Source: Rhodospirillales bacterium
GTDB taxonomy: Bacteria; Pseudomonadota; Alphaproteobacteria; Rhodospirillales; UBA2165
Length of the DNA stretch: 35,580 nt
NCBI GenBank assembly: GCA_022823235.1
Contig: JAJDXO010000015.1
Location: forward strand, 1-35,580
Reading direction: 5' to 3'
The position numbers were made by a program, and so were the translations under genes. Position 1 is the first letter of the stretch. The number at the start of each line of letters is the position of its first letter. Positions 23,269-31,401 of the stretch are shown here, in pieces. The notes below the pieces were generated by a model, which saw only the letters and a program-made list of their open reading frames with translations, ran no database searches and had not been told where the DNA came from.

Positions 23269-24789
23269 ATGGATGAAATACTCTTTATCGCCGGCGCCTT
23301 CGTAAACGGCTTCTACAAGGTCTTCACCTGGCCGGTGTTCCCGATGATGATGATCGGCATCGTCGCCGGCATGATCGTCGGCCTGATCCCGGGCCTGGGC
23401 GGACTGATCGCCCATATCCTGCTGATCCCCTTCGCGCTGCAGATGGATCCGCTGAACGCCTATGTGATGCTGCTCGGCGTGTACGCGGTGACGACCCAGA
23501 CCGACTCCATCCCCGCCGTGCTCCTGGGCGTGCCCGGAACGGCGGCGGCGCTCGCGACATCGCTGGACGGATACCCGATGGCCAAGCGGGGCGAGGCCGG
23601 CCGGGCGCTGTGCGCCTCCTACTACGCCAGCATCCTCGGCACCTTCGTCGCCACCGCCATCTTCATCCTCTTCCTGCCGGGGCTCCGCGCGCTGGTGAAC
23701 AACTTCTCATCGCCGGAGTTCTTCATGCTGGTGATGCTCGGGCTGGTGATGGCGAGTTCGCTCTCCGGGAAGTCGGCGGCCCGCGGCCTGCTGATGGGCG
23801 GCCTCGGCCTGATGATCTCCATGATCGGCCAGGCGCCCGGCACCGGCGACACCCGCTTCGCCGGCCCGTTCCTCTATTTGTGGGAGGGGATGCCGCTCAT
23901 CCCGATCGTATTGGGTCTGTTCGCCGTGCCCGAGGTCGTCGATCTGGCGATCCGGAATACCACCATCGCGTCGTCGCAGGTGGGCCGCAAGGTCTCCGGC
24001 TTGTGGGTCGGCTTCGTCGACTGCGCCAGGAACTGGTGGCTGGTGGTCAAGTGCAGCGTCGTCGGCGTGGTCACCGGCTTCATCCCCGGTCTCGGCGGCG
24101 CCGTGGCGGAATGGATGTCGTACGCCATTGCCGTCGCGTCGGACAAGAACCCCGACAGCTTCGGCAAGGGCAACGTGCGCGGCGTCATCGCGCCCGAAAC
24201 CGGCACCGCGTCCCACAAGCCGGGCGCCATTATTCCGACCGTCGCCTTCGGCATTCCCGGCAACAACGCGATGGCGGTGCTGCTCGTCGTGTTCGTCATC
24301 ATCGGTCTCCGGCCCGGGCCGGAGATGCTGGACACCCAGCTCGACCTTACCTTCACCATGGTGTCGGTGGTGATCGTCGGCAACATCGTCGCCGCCCTGC
24401 TGGCGCTCGTTCTCCAGCGCTGGCTGGTGATGCTGTGCTTCATCCGCGCCAACCTCCTGGTGCCTTTCATTCTCGCCGCCATGATCGTCGGCGCCACGTT
24501 CGCCCGGCTGTCCTTCGGCGACATCATGGTGTTCCTCGCCGCCGGCACGCTGGGCTACGTGTTCAAGCACGCCGACTGGCCGCGCGTGCCGCTGGTCATG
24601 GGGTTGATAATGGGCCGCATCGCCGAGCCGTACCTGTTCTCGACCGTCGACCGCTACAACTACGAGTGGCTCTATACCCGGCCCATCGTGGTGGTACTGA
24701 TCATCTTCATCTGCATGGCGCTGGCGGCGCCCTATTACCGGCGCTGGCGGAATAAAGGGGCGCCCGGCGCCCGCATCAGGGGGAGCTGA
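23269..24789 (+). CDS. TTT transporter large membrane subunit (TctA family), right system
   Basis: A 506-residue protein with the two TctA repeats: VGLIPGLGGLIAHILL (about residue 44), QTDSIPAVLLGVPGTAAALATSLDGYPMAKRGEAGRAL, then TGFIPGLGGAVAEWMSY and RGVIAPETGTASHKPGA. It shares long identical blocks with the minus-strand TctA (for example WPVFPMMMIGI and MAKRGEAGRALCASYYASI), so the two arose by duplication. It is followed after 2 bp by tctB. Confidence 0.93.
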   Translation: MDEILFIAGAFVNGFYKVFTWPVFPMMMIGIVAGMIVGLIPGLGGLIAHILLIPFALQMDPLNAYVMLLGVYAVTTQTDSIPAVLLGVPGTAAALATSLDGYPMAKRGEAGRALCASYYASILGTFVATAIFILFLPGLRALVNNFSSPEFFMLVMLGLVMASSLSGKSAARGLLMGGLGLMISMIGQAPGTGDTRFAGPFLYLWEGMPLIPIVLGLFAVPEVVDLAIRNTTIASSQVGRKVSGLWVGFVDCARNWWLVVKCSVVGVVTGFIPGLGGAVAEWMSYAIAVASDKNPDSFGKGNVRGVIAPETGTASHKPGAIIPTVAFGIPGNNAMAVLLVVFVIIGLRPGPEMLDTQLDLTFTMVSVVIVGNIVAALLALVLQRWLVMLCFIRANLLVPFILAAMIVGATFARLSFGDIMVFLAAGTLGYVFKHADWPRVPLVMGLIMGRIAEPYLFSTVDRYNYEWLYTRPIVVVLIIFICMALAAPYYRRWRNKGAPGARIRGS

Positions 24790-24791
24790 CA

Positions 24792-25313
24792 ATGGCCGAT
24801 CCCGAGACAATCCGCGTTTCCCGCACCATCGACTGGATTTTGGTCGCCCTGTTCGTCGCGACCTCGGTCCTGTTCATCTCGCTGCTTCTCGATCTGCCGC
24901 CCCGCGCGACGATTTTCCCCTGGTTCGTGTCGGTGACCATGGTCCTCGTCGCCCTGGTCTACTCCGCCGGCAATCTCCGCAACCCGGCCCGGTGGGACGA
25001 CAAGCCGGCCGAGGGCGGCGACGACGAGGAAACCGCCGCCGCGGCCATCGGTATCGCGGCGCTGAAGGGACGCGGGCGGGAAATTTTCCGCATGTTCGCC
25101 GCCGTCTACATCCTTGGCGGCGCCATCATGCTGGTCGGCCATCTCGTCGCCGTTCCCCTGTTCATTCTCGCCTATGTGCTCTACCGGCGGGAGAGCTGGG
25201 TCCTCGCGGCCGGCGGCGCGGCGGTGTTCTTCCTGGTCATTCAGTTCGTGTTCATCGAGGGTATGGACATCGTCTTTCCCGAACCGATGCTGCTGCGGTG
25301 GTTCGGCGGTTAG
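24792..25313 (+). CDS. TTT transporter small membrane subunit (TctB family), right system
   Basis: A 173-residue protein with four hydrophobic segments (about 12-30, 40-56, 98-130, 135-158) separated by an acidic stretch GGDDEETAAA. GGGGGAG lies before the ATG and overlaps the end of tctA, so translation is coupled. It is more diverged from its left-hand counterpart than the two TctA proteins are from each other. Confidence 0.85.
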   Translation: MADPETIRVSRTIDWILVALFVATSVLFISLLLDLPPRATIFPWFVSVTMVLVALVYSAGNLRNPARWDDKPAEGGDDEETAAAAIGIAALKGRGREIFRMFAAVYILGGAIMLVGHLVAVPLFILAYVLYRRESWVLAAGGAAVFFLVIQFVFIEGMDIVFPEPMLLRWFGG

Positions 25314-25322
25314 GAGTAGCAA

Positions 25323-26606
25323 ATGAATACCGATGTTCCCGACCAAGCGGGCGCCAACCTGCCGGCCATCGAGGTCAACGTGTGCAAACCCGGGCGCCGG
25401 GAGCCGGGCCTGGTCGTTTTTCCGGTCAACAAGGCGACCGCCGAGAGGCCGATGCCCCATGACGGCGTTCTGATCGGGATCGGCCGGTCGGGCGAGGCGG
25501 CGTGGCATGTGGAGACGGGGGCCGGCGTCGGCGGGATTTGGCGTACGCGCCGGAATACGATCCTGATCACGTCCCGCGGCCGGATTCTCGAAATGGACAT
25601 GAGCGGCAATACGGTCGGCGCCTGGACCAGCCTGACGCTGGACGGCGCGCCCGGCGAGGCCGAGGGGATTCCGCTGGACGTGGGCGTCGTCCACCACTCG
25701 ACCATCGAGCTGCCGTCGGGCAACCTGCTTTCGCTGGGCACCGGCTTCACTCATGTGGAGGCCTATCCGACCAGCGAGACGGATGCCGATGCGCCGCGGG
25801 CGCCCGCCGACGTCAAGGAAGACGTCATTGTCGAGTTCACCCGCGCCGGCGACATCGTCCGGCGCCATAATCTCGGCGGCATTCTGGATACCGGCCGCAT
25901 CGGCTACTACTCGGTGGTCAGCGGCGAGCTGGGTCCGACGCCCGGGGGCGATCTCGACTGGAGCCACTCCAACGGCCTCTTTTACGACCCGTCGGACGAC
26001 AGCTACCTGATCTCCATCCGCCATCAGGACGCCATTGCGAAGATCGGGCTGTCGGACGGCGAGCTGAAATGGATATTGGGCGATCCGGCGGGCTGGTCGG
26101 CGCCCTGGTCCGGCAAGCTGCTCAAGCCCGCCTCGGAGATCGAGTGGCAGTACCACCAGCATGACCCGTCCCTTACCTCGGACGGCCGCGTGCTGTGTTT
26201 CGACAACGGGAACTGCCGGGCGGTGCCGTACGCGCCCCGCCGCCAGCCGCACGAGACCTACAGCCGGGCCGTGGCGTTCGAGATCGACGAGCGCGCCGGC
26301 ACCGTAACCGAAGCCTGGTCGTTCGCGGGACCATCGGGTGAAACGATTTATTCAAGCTCCCAGGGCGGCGCGATCGAGTTGCCGGAGACCGGCAACATCT
26401 TCTGCAATTTCTCGTGCATCCGGACGGACCGCGACGGCAATCCCGCGGAAGACAATCTCGACAGCCGGCGGCACATCAGGCTGTTCGAGGTTACCCGCGA
26501 TGCCGACCTGGAAATCGTCCTGGATATCACCATTCCGGTGAACCGGGAGACCGGCACCTCGTATTCGTCGTTCCGGTCGATCCATATTCCGGAGCCGCCC
26601 GCTTGA
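25323..26606 (+). CDS. Arylsulfotransferase (AssT)-family beta-propeller protein, no signal peptide
   Basis: This 427-residue protein resembles the PF05935 arylsulfate sulfotransferase family: DWSHSNGLFYDPSDDSYLIS, IRHQDAIAKIGLSDGELKWILGDP, EWQYHQHDPSL and the late SQGGAIELPETGNIFCNF. Histidines lie in the places of the AssT active site (HSN, RHQDA, HQHD). AssT moves sulfate from one phenol to another in the periplasm. This protein has no N-terminal signal or membrane helix, so it would act in the cytoplasm or has a changed role. It starts 9 bp after tctB with TTAGGAG, so it is part of the right TTT operon. It could work on an imported aryl or alkyl sulfate, or be a structural relative only. 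Confidence 0.75.
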   Translation: MNTDVPDQAGANLPAIEVNVCKPGRREPGLVVFPVNKATAERPMPHDGVLIGIGRSGEAAWHVETGAGVGGIWRTRRNTILITSRGRILEMDMSGNTVGAWTSLTLDGAPGEAEGIPLDVGVVHHSTIELPSGNLLSLGTGFTHVEAYPTSETDADAPRAPADVKEDVIVEFTRAGDIVRRHNLGGILDTGRIGYYSVVSGELGPTPGGDLDWSHSNGLFYDPSDDSYLISIRHQDAIAKIGLSDGELKWILGDPAGWSAPWSGKLLKPASEIEWQYHQHDPSLTSDGRVLCFDNGNCRAVPYAPRRQPHETYSRAVAFEIDERAGTVTEAWSFAGPSGETIYSSSQGGAIELPETGNIFCNFSCIRTDRDGNPAEDNLDSRRHIRLFEVTRDADLEIVLDITIPVNRETGTSYSSFRSIHIPEPPA

Positions 26607-26672
26607 GCTTCGGAGCCGATTTCCGTTCGGTGCGTGCTTTTCAACCGAGCCAAGCCTTTGTAAAACAACGGC

Positions 26673-26767
26673 GGAAGGGAAGCGGTGCCGGTGTGCCGGC
26701 TGGTCTTCAAAACCAGTGAAGGCTGTAAGACAGTCTTAGTGGGTTCGACTCCCACTCTCTTCCGCCA
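26673..26767 (+). tRNA. selC: tRNA-Sec(TCA), selenocysteine tRNA
   Basis: The acceptor stem has eight base pairs (GGAAGGGA with TCTCTTCC, one G-T), the mark of tRNA-Sec. The anticodon arm CTGGTCTTCAAAACCAG gives anticodon TCA, reading UGA. A long D arm (GCGGTGCCGGTGTGCCGGC), a long variable arm, a T arm GTGGG-TTCGACT-CCCAC, discriminator G and encoded CCA complete the 95 nt. The layout matches E. coli selC closely. The genome should therefore insert selenocysteine. selA, selB and a selenoprotein gene are not in this window. Confidence 0.95.
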
Positions 26768-26789
26768 ATTCCTCGAGCCCGGGGGGAGC

Positions 26790-27584
26790 ATGGAAACCGG
26801 AACCGACAAGATCCAGGCAGGCATATTCGGTGCGGTCGGCTGGCTGGTCTTCAATAACGCGGAGAAACACAACGCGCTCTCGCTCTCCATGGCCGAGGCC
26901 GCCCGGAAGGTCGTCGAAGCCTATGAAGCGGACGAGACCGTCCGGGTGATCGCGCTCCGCGGCAACGGCGGCAAGGCCTTCGTATCCGGCGCGGATATCT
27001 CGGAATTCAAGGAACACCGCTCAACCGCCGAGGCCTCGGCCGAGTTCGAGCGCAAGAGCGGCGCCTTCTTCTCCGCGGTCCGCAACGCGACCAAGCCGAC
27101 GCTCGCCATGATCGAGGGATACTGCATGGGCGGCGGTGTGGGGCTGGCCTGCGCCTGCGATCTGAGAATCGCCAACCAAAGCGCGGTGTTCGCGATTCCC
27201 GCCGGCCGGTTGGGGATCGGGTACCGGCCGGCGATGACCCGGTGGGTGGTCGACGCCGTCGGACCGGCCAACGCCAAGGAAATTCTCCTCACCGCGCGGC
27301 GCTACGATTCGGAGGAGGCGCTCGGCATGGGGCTCATTCACCGGCGCATCGACGATAAGGAACTGCCGGGCTTCGTCGAATCCTATGTCAACGCCATCGC
27401 CGACAACGCGCCCCTCAGCCTGCGGGCCGCCAAGTTCATCATCAACGAGTTGAGCAAGGGGACCGGCGAAGCCGATATCGGCGCCTGTGAGGAATTGGTG
27501 CGCGCGTGCACCGGCAGCGAGGACTACGCCGAGGGCCGCACCGCCTTCATGGAAAAGCGCAAACCCGAATTCAAGGGCCGGTAG
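26790..27584 (+). CDS. Crotonase (enoyl-CoA hydratase/isomerase) family protein lacking both catalytic glutamates
   Basis: The ATG at 26790 follows GGGGGGAGC and gives 264 residues; longer readings run into the selC gene 22 bp upstream. The crotonase fold is plain: NAEKHNALSLSMAEA, the first oxyanion-hole strand GNGGKAFVSGADISEF, the second GYCMGGGVGLACACDLRIA, and ARRYDSEEALGMGLIHR. Hydratases have Glu144 in GGGxELA and Glu164 in PEIxLG; here these are GGGVGLA and IPAGRLG, that is Gly and Ala. Water addition as in classical hydratase is therefore unlikely, and a different crotonase reaction (isomerase, thioesterase, decarboxylase or dehalogenase type) must be considered. CoA binding should be kept. 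Confidence 0.85.
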   Translation: METGTDKIQAGIFGAVGWLVFNNAEKHNALSLSMAEAARKVVEAYEADETVRVIALRGNGGKAFVSGADISEFKEHRSTAEASAEFERKSGAFFSAVRNATKPTLAMIEGYCMGGGVGLACACDLRIANQSAVFAIPAGRLGIGYRPAMTRWVVDAVGPANAKEILLTARRYDSEEALGMGLIHRRIDDKELPGFVESYVNAIADNAPLSLRAAKFIINELSKGTGEADIGACEELVRACTGSEDYAEGRTAFMEKRKPEFKGR

Positions 27585-27635
27585 GGCCCGGCGCTCCGGC
27601 GGCGCGTCATCCGCCGAATTGGGACATGCCGCAGC

Positions 27636-27664
27636 TTGCCGGCATTCTATACAATTGCTATATT
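27636..27664 (+). promoter_or_regulatory. Sigma-70-type promoter of the toxin-antitoxin operon
   Basis: TTGCCG (27636-27641) and TATATT (27659-27664) are separated by 17 bp, 46 bp before the antitoxin ATG. The spacer and -10 carry CAATTG and CAAT...ATTG symmetry that the RHH antitoxin could recognise, as such antitoxins usually repress their own promoter. Confidence 0.6.
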
Positions 27665-27709
27665 GCTGGCCGAACAACACACAATACAGCCCGACGGAAG
27701 GAGGCCGGC

Positions 27710-27967
27710 ATGCCCCAGGTGAATCTGCGCACATCCAGCGAACGCTTGGCCGTCATTGACCGCGCGGCGGAGATTCGGGGCATCAGCCGCACCGAGTTCG
27801 TACTCCGGTCCAGCGAGGCGGCGGCCATCGAGATTCTCAACGAGCGCCCCGTCATCGCCCTCGACGACGAGGCCTGGGACGACTTCGTCGCCGCGCTCGA
27901 CGCGCCGGTGGAAATCGACCCGGCCGTGAAGGCGCGTTACGCGCGCCGGCCCCAGTGGGACCGCTAG
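27710..27967 (+). CDS. DUF1778-type ribbon-helix-helix antitoxin (TacA-like)
   Basis: The ATG at 27710 follows a perfect GGAAGGAGG and gives 85 residues. VNLRTSSERLAVIDRAAEIRGISRTEFVLRSS is the RHH DNA-binding region of DUF1778 antitoxins, and the C-terminal half (FVAALDAPVEIDPAVKARYARRPQWD) is the toxin-wrapping tail. It overlaps the GNAT toxin gene by 13 bp, the standard arrangement. The antitoxin both represses the operon and blocks acetylation by the toxin. Confidence 0.93.
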   Translation: MPQVNLRTSSERLAVIDRAAEIRGISRTEFVLRSSEAAAIEILNERPVIALDDEAWDDFVAALDAPVEIDPAVKARYARRPQWDR

Positions 27968-28458
27968 GACCGCCGGAGCCCCTCGCTTCCCGCCACGACA
28001 TCTCGCAGTTCTCCTCGGGCGTCCCCACCTTCGACGCATGGCTCCGCGGCAAGGCAAGGCTGAACGAGGCCAGGGGCGGCGCGCGCACCTACGTGGCCTG
28101 CGACGGCGACCGCGTCGCCGGGTTCTACAGCCTCGCCGCCAGTTCGGTGGAACGGCGCCGGGTGCCGTCCCGGGTCGGCCGGAACATGCCCGACCCGATC
28201 CCGGTCATCCTTCTGGGACAACTCGCGGTGGACGAGGCCTACCGGGACCGGCGCCTTGGCTCGGACCTCCTGGTGGACGCGGCGAGACGCTCGCTCTCGG
28301 CAGCAGGCGCGGTCGGCGCCCGCGCCGTCATCGTGCAGGCCGTCGACGAGCGCGCACGGGCCTTCTACGAACGGTTCGGCTTTCGTCCGTTCTCGGAGCG
28401 CGAGCCGCTGATGCTGGTGCTGCGCATGTCCGAGATCGCCGGCCTGCTGGCCGCGTGA
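27955..28458 (+). CDS. GNAT-family toxin (TacT-like acetyltransferase)
   Basis: The GTG start at 27955 lies inside the end of the antitoxin gene and gives 167 residues. LASRHDISQFSSGVPTFDAWLRGKA is the family N-terminus; ILLGQLAVDEAYRDRRLGSDLLVDAARRSL contains the acetyl-CoA P-loop (Q/RxxGxG/A form, here RDRRLGS). ARAFYERFGF carries the conserved catalytic-site tyrosine region. TacT-type toxins acetylate the amino group of aminoacyl-tRNAs and stop translation. The pair sits 1.0 kb after selC; tRNA genes are common sites for gained modules, but no attachment repeat was found. Confidence 0.93.
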   Translation: MGPLGPPEPLASRHDISQFSSGVPTFDAWLRGKARLNEARGGARTYVACDGDRVAGFYSLAASSVERRRVPSRVGRNMPDPIPVILLGQLAVDEAYRDRRLGSDLLVDAARRSLSAAGAVGARAVIVQAVDERARAFYERFGFRPFSEREPLMLVLRMSEIAGLLAA

Positions 28459-28511
28459 GCTGCGCGCCGGGCTTCGTCGACTCCTATACCGCGGCCAAAA
28501 AAAAACGGTCC

Positions 28512-28551
28512 TGCAACAAGGGGTTGCACCCTGTCCGGTTGAATATATAAT
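28512..28551 (+). promoter_or_regulatory. Promoter of the TonB-dependent receptor gene with overlapping inverted repeat
   Basis: TTGCAC (28524-28529) and a consensus TATAAT (28546-28551) are 16 bp apart, 39 bp before the ATG at 28591. A perfect inverted repeat TGCAAC-aaggg-GTTGCA (28512-28528) overlaps the -35 box and could be an operator. It does not look like a Fur box. Confidence 0.6.
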
Positions 28552-28590
28552 TCCCGCAAGTACGTTATGTTATTCCGAAAAGAGACGCCC

Positions 28591-31125
28591 ATGATCCGCC
28601 TGTGGGGCAAGCTCCTCCTCGTTTCCCTGATTGTCCTGACCGCCGCCCCCGCCAACGCCGGCTCCTTCGCGCCCGCGCCGCGGGTCATCGTCGCGTTGGA
28701 GCGCGACTTTCTCGAGGGGTCCGGCTCCCAGAGCCTCGGGGAGCTGCTGGACACCGGAATCCTCCGCTATCTGTTTACGGGCGGGCAGGCGCTGCCCGTG
28801 CTGGTGAACGGCACGCCCTACGCCTCGACGGCGGGCGATCTCGACGCGCTGCCGCTCGCCGCCATGGAGCGCATCGAACTGGTGGGCGGCGAGAGTCTCG
28901 GCACGCTCGGCGGCGGTACGGTCCGCAACGCCCTCAACGTCGTGCTCAGGGAGGATTGGGACGGCGTGGCGGTGCGCGCGCTCACCCGGCAGCCGAGCCG
29001 CACGGGCGGCGAGGGTTATCAGGGCAGCGCCTCATGGGGCGGAAAAGTCGGCAAGGGGCGCCTGAGCGTGACGGCGGACAGCATCAGGCGTGAGCCCATC
29101 GCTTCCGCCGATAGGGACTACAGCCGCGGGAAATGGACGCCGGGCGGTTCATTCGCCGACGCGTCGAACATCAGCAGGGGCGGCAACACGGTGTTCATCG
29201 TGAAACGCGACGACGTTACCGAAGCCGTTACCGGTGTTCGGTCGGTCGCGCTGGGCGATTGCGATCCGGCGGACGGCTATACCGGACCGCTGACCGACCC
29301 GCCCGGACCGCGCGTGCCCGACGGAGACCAGGGCTGCGGCTTCGACTACACCAGCATCATGTGGGAGACCATAAAGCTCGATCAGCAGACTCTCCTTCTG
29401 AACGGCAGGCACCCGCTCGGTGACAGCGCGGAGATCAGCGTCGTGGCGAACTTCTTCCAGTACGACACGGACTTTCTCTACGCGCCGTCCGTGGGGACGT
29501 TCAGATTCGATCCCACCCAGGATGCGGCCCTGCTCGCGGCAATCAACTGTGACGCCGACCCTGGATGTCAACCTGGCGGTACCTCCAGCTCGCCCATCGC
29601 CGACAACAACGACCTCTTCTACGCCAGTCACCGCTTCTTGGGCCACGGCAACCGGCGTTGGCGGGGAGAGGGCGAAGCCTACGACATCACCGCGGGCGTC
29701 GGGGGCCGGCTCACGTCATGGCTCGGCTACGACACCGAACTGCGCCTCTACCGGTTTGATGGGACCGTAAGGGGCGATACCTTCGTTCACGAAGGCAATA
29801 TTGCGGCGGAGATTCTGGCGGGCAACTACTACCTGCGGAATCCGCTCAAGCCGCCGGCCGATCGGGCCGAGGCCCACCGGCAGGCGATTCTGGACACCAG
29901 CCTGCGCCACGAAACCGACGCAGCCGCCGAGTCCCAAAGCCTTCGCGCGGCGCTGGAGGGATCGGGTTTTTCCATCGGCGGGCGAAAGGCGGCCTGGACC
30001 GCGGGCGTCCAGATGACCCGGGCGGAAGCGCACAGTTTCCTCCGGTTCGTCGGCCGCGACGGTACGGCGTACGACGTTTCGGAGGTTCTCGGCTCGGGAG
30101 GCGTGAGCTTCGCCGGAAAGCGCGAACTTCTGGGCGCGTTCGCCGAGACGCGTCTGCCGGTGATGGAGCGGCTCGACCTGCGGTTCGCGGGCCGGGCGGA
30201 CGAGGCCGACGACGTGGGCGCGCTGCGCTCCTGGCGCGCCGGGGCCGAATACCGGCCCATGGACGTGCTGACCCTGCGGGGCTCCTGGAGCGAGGGGCAG
30301 CTGGCCCCCGGGTTTGCGCAGCTCTACGGCACCGATTCCCAGAGCTGGCCCTATGTCGAGTGCGACCCCGGAGGCGGCCCGCCGCCCCGCACGTGCGCCG
30401 CGGCGAACGAGCTTCAGGTCCAGCGCAATACGGAAGGGAACGCCGATCTGGATCCGGCGACCGCCGAGCGGCTTGCCGTGGAGGCCGCGTTCGCGAAGGC
30501 GCCCTACCGCGCCAGCGTGGAATGGTTTCGGGAATCGCTTACCGATATACCGGGAAACCAAACCGCCGATTGGGCGCTTCGGAACCTGCCGGAATGCGCC
30601 GGGGGCGCGACGTCCGACTGCATCGAGCGGGACGGCGGCGACCCCGTGATCCACGACAGGTATGCCAATGTCGTCGATGCGAAAACCGAGGGCATCATGG
30701 CCCGGTTCGGAGCAGGCTTCGAAACGTCCTGGGGCGGGTACGGCGCGTACGGGACGTGGCGGCGGGAGATTAACACCGATCTTACCGTCGACGGCGTCCC
30801 GGAGCGCGTCGTGCGTCCCAAGGACATGCTGCGCGCCAGGATTTCCGCGCGGCGCGGCGGCGTGCGCGCCATCTGGACGGCGAGTTACCGCTCGGGCTTC
30901 TTGAACCAGCAAGGCACGGGCAGATTCAGCCCCTGGACCGGCCATGATTTGAGGGTGGACTGGACGAACCCGTTGGGGCTGGAAAGGCTCCGGATCACGG
31001 GCGGCATCTTCAACCTGACCGACGCGGGGTACACGGTCGACACCGCGAACCCGGCAAGCACGGACGGCCCCACCGTGGCGGGATGGGGACGGACATACTT
31101 CCTGGCGCTCAGCACGGAGTTCTGA
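28591..31125 (+). CDS. TonB-dependent receptor (outer membrane)
   Basis: The ATG at 28591 begins a typical signal peptide (MIRLWGKLLLVSLIVLTAAP, cleavage after ANA); the frame's first ATG at 28567 would add eight residues before it. The 844-residue product has a plug-like region (PVLVNGTPYAS, AMERIELVGGES, NALNVVLRE, about 70-125), a long beta-barrel with alternating polar and aromatic residues, the barrel landmark NTEGNADLDPATAERLAVEAAF, and a C-terminal phenylalanine (FLALSTEF), the outer-membrane sorting signal. The plug is short and no obvious TonB box was found after the signal peptide. Two cysteine pairs (CDADPGC and CDPGG...RTC) suggest disulfide-bound loops. It stands alone with its own promoter, and its ligand is unknown. 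Confidence 0.85.
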   Translation: MIRLWGKLLLVSLIVLTAAPANAGSFAPAPRVIVALERDFLEGSGSQSLGELLDTGILRYLFTGGQALPVLVNGTPYASTAGDLDALPLAAMERIELVGGESLGTLGGGTVRNALNVVLREDWDGVAVRALTRQPSRTGGEGYQGSASWGGKVGKGRLSVTADSIRREPIASADRDYSRGKWTPGGSFADASNISRGGNTVFIVKRDDVTEAVTGVRSVALGDCDPADGYTGPLTDPPGPRVPDGDQGCGFDYTSIMWETIKLDQQTLLLNGRHPLGDSAEISVVANFFQYDTDFLYAPSVGTFRFDPTQDAALLAAINCDADPGCQPGGTSSSPIADNNDLFYASHRFLGHGNRRWRGEGEAYDITAGVGGRLTSWLGYDTELRLYRFDGTVRGDTFVHEGNIAAEILAGNYYLRNPLKPPADRAEAHRQAILDTSLRHETDAAAESQSLRAALEGSGFSIGGRKAAWTAGVQMTRAEAHSFLRFVGRDGTAYDVSEVLGSGGVSFAGKRELLGAFAETRLPVMERLDLRFAGRADEADDVGALRSWRAGAEYRPMDVLTLRGSWSEGQLAPGFAQLYGTDSQSWPYVECDPGGGPPPRTCAAANELQVQRNTEGNADLDPATAERLAVEAAFAKAPYRASVEWFRESLTDIPGNQTADWALRNLPECAGGATSDCIERDGGDPVIHDRYANVVDAKTEGIMARFGAGFETSWGGYGAYGTWRREINTDLTVDGVPERVVRPKDMLRARISARRGGVRAIWTASYRSGFLNQQGTGRFSPWTGHDLRVDWTNPLGLERLRITGGIFNLTDAGYTVDTANPASTDGPTVAGWGRTYFLALSTEF

Positions 31126-31207
31126 GCGCGGGAACGCACGGCAACGCTGTCGCTCCTCTCTACACCCGCAAGCGTCATCACCACGTCAAACCCGCTCGCA
31201 AATGTGG

Positions 31208-31285
31208 ATACCCCGCATAAAGCGGGGTATGACGAGTGGTTATATGATACAAACCAACCCGTCATGCCCCGACTTGTTCGGGGCA
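31208..31285. repeat. Two palindromes in the 31126-31529 gene-free stretch
   Basis: ATACCCCGC-ataaa-GCGGGGTAT (31208-31230) and TGCCCCGA-cttgt-TCGGGGCA (31265-31285) are perfect stems of nine and eight base pairs with five-base loops. They look like REP-type elements. The first lies about 80 bp after the receptor stop and could also end its mRNA. Confidence 0.7.
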
Positions 31286-31297
31286 TCCAGGAAATTC

Positions 31298-31370
31298 ACC
31301 ACAGAGACACAGAGGTCGAGAAGAGAGGTTTCGATCCCGATGATCCTCGCTGCCTCACTGTCTCTGTGGT
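31298..31370. repeat. Inverted repeat ACCACAGAGACA...TGTCTCTGTGGT
   Basis: Perfect 12-bp arms (31298-31309 and 31359-31370) enclose 49 bp. This CACAGAGACACAGAG type of repeat is seen between genes in many unrelated bacteria. No open frame inside is credible. Confidence 0.75.
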
Positions 31371-31401
31371 TCAAAAATTGGAAATGTGCATATCGTACGT
31401 C

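Noticed and set aside
26673-26767. selC as an integration site for the downstream toxin-antitoxin module
   Set aside because: No copy of the selC 3' end and no integrase gene were seen in the window, so an attachment site cannot be claimed.
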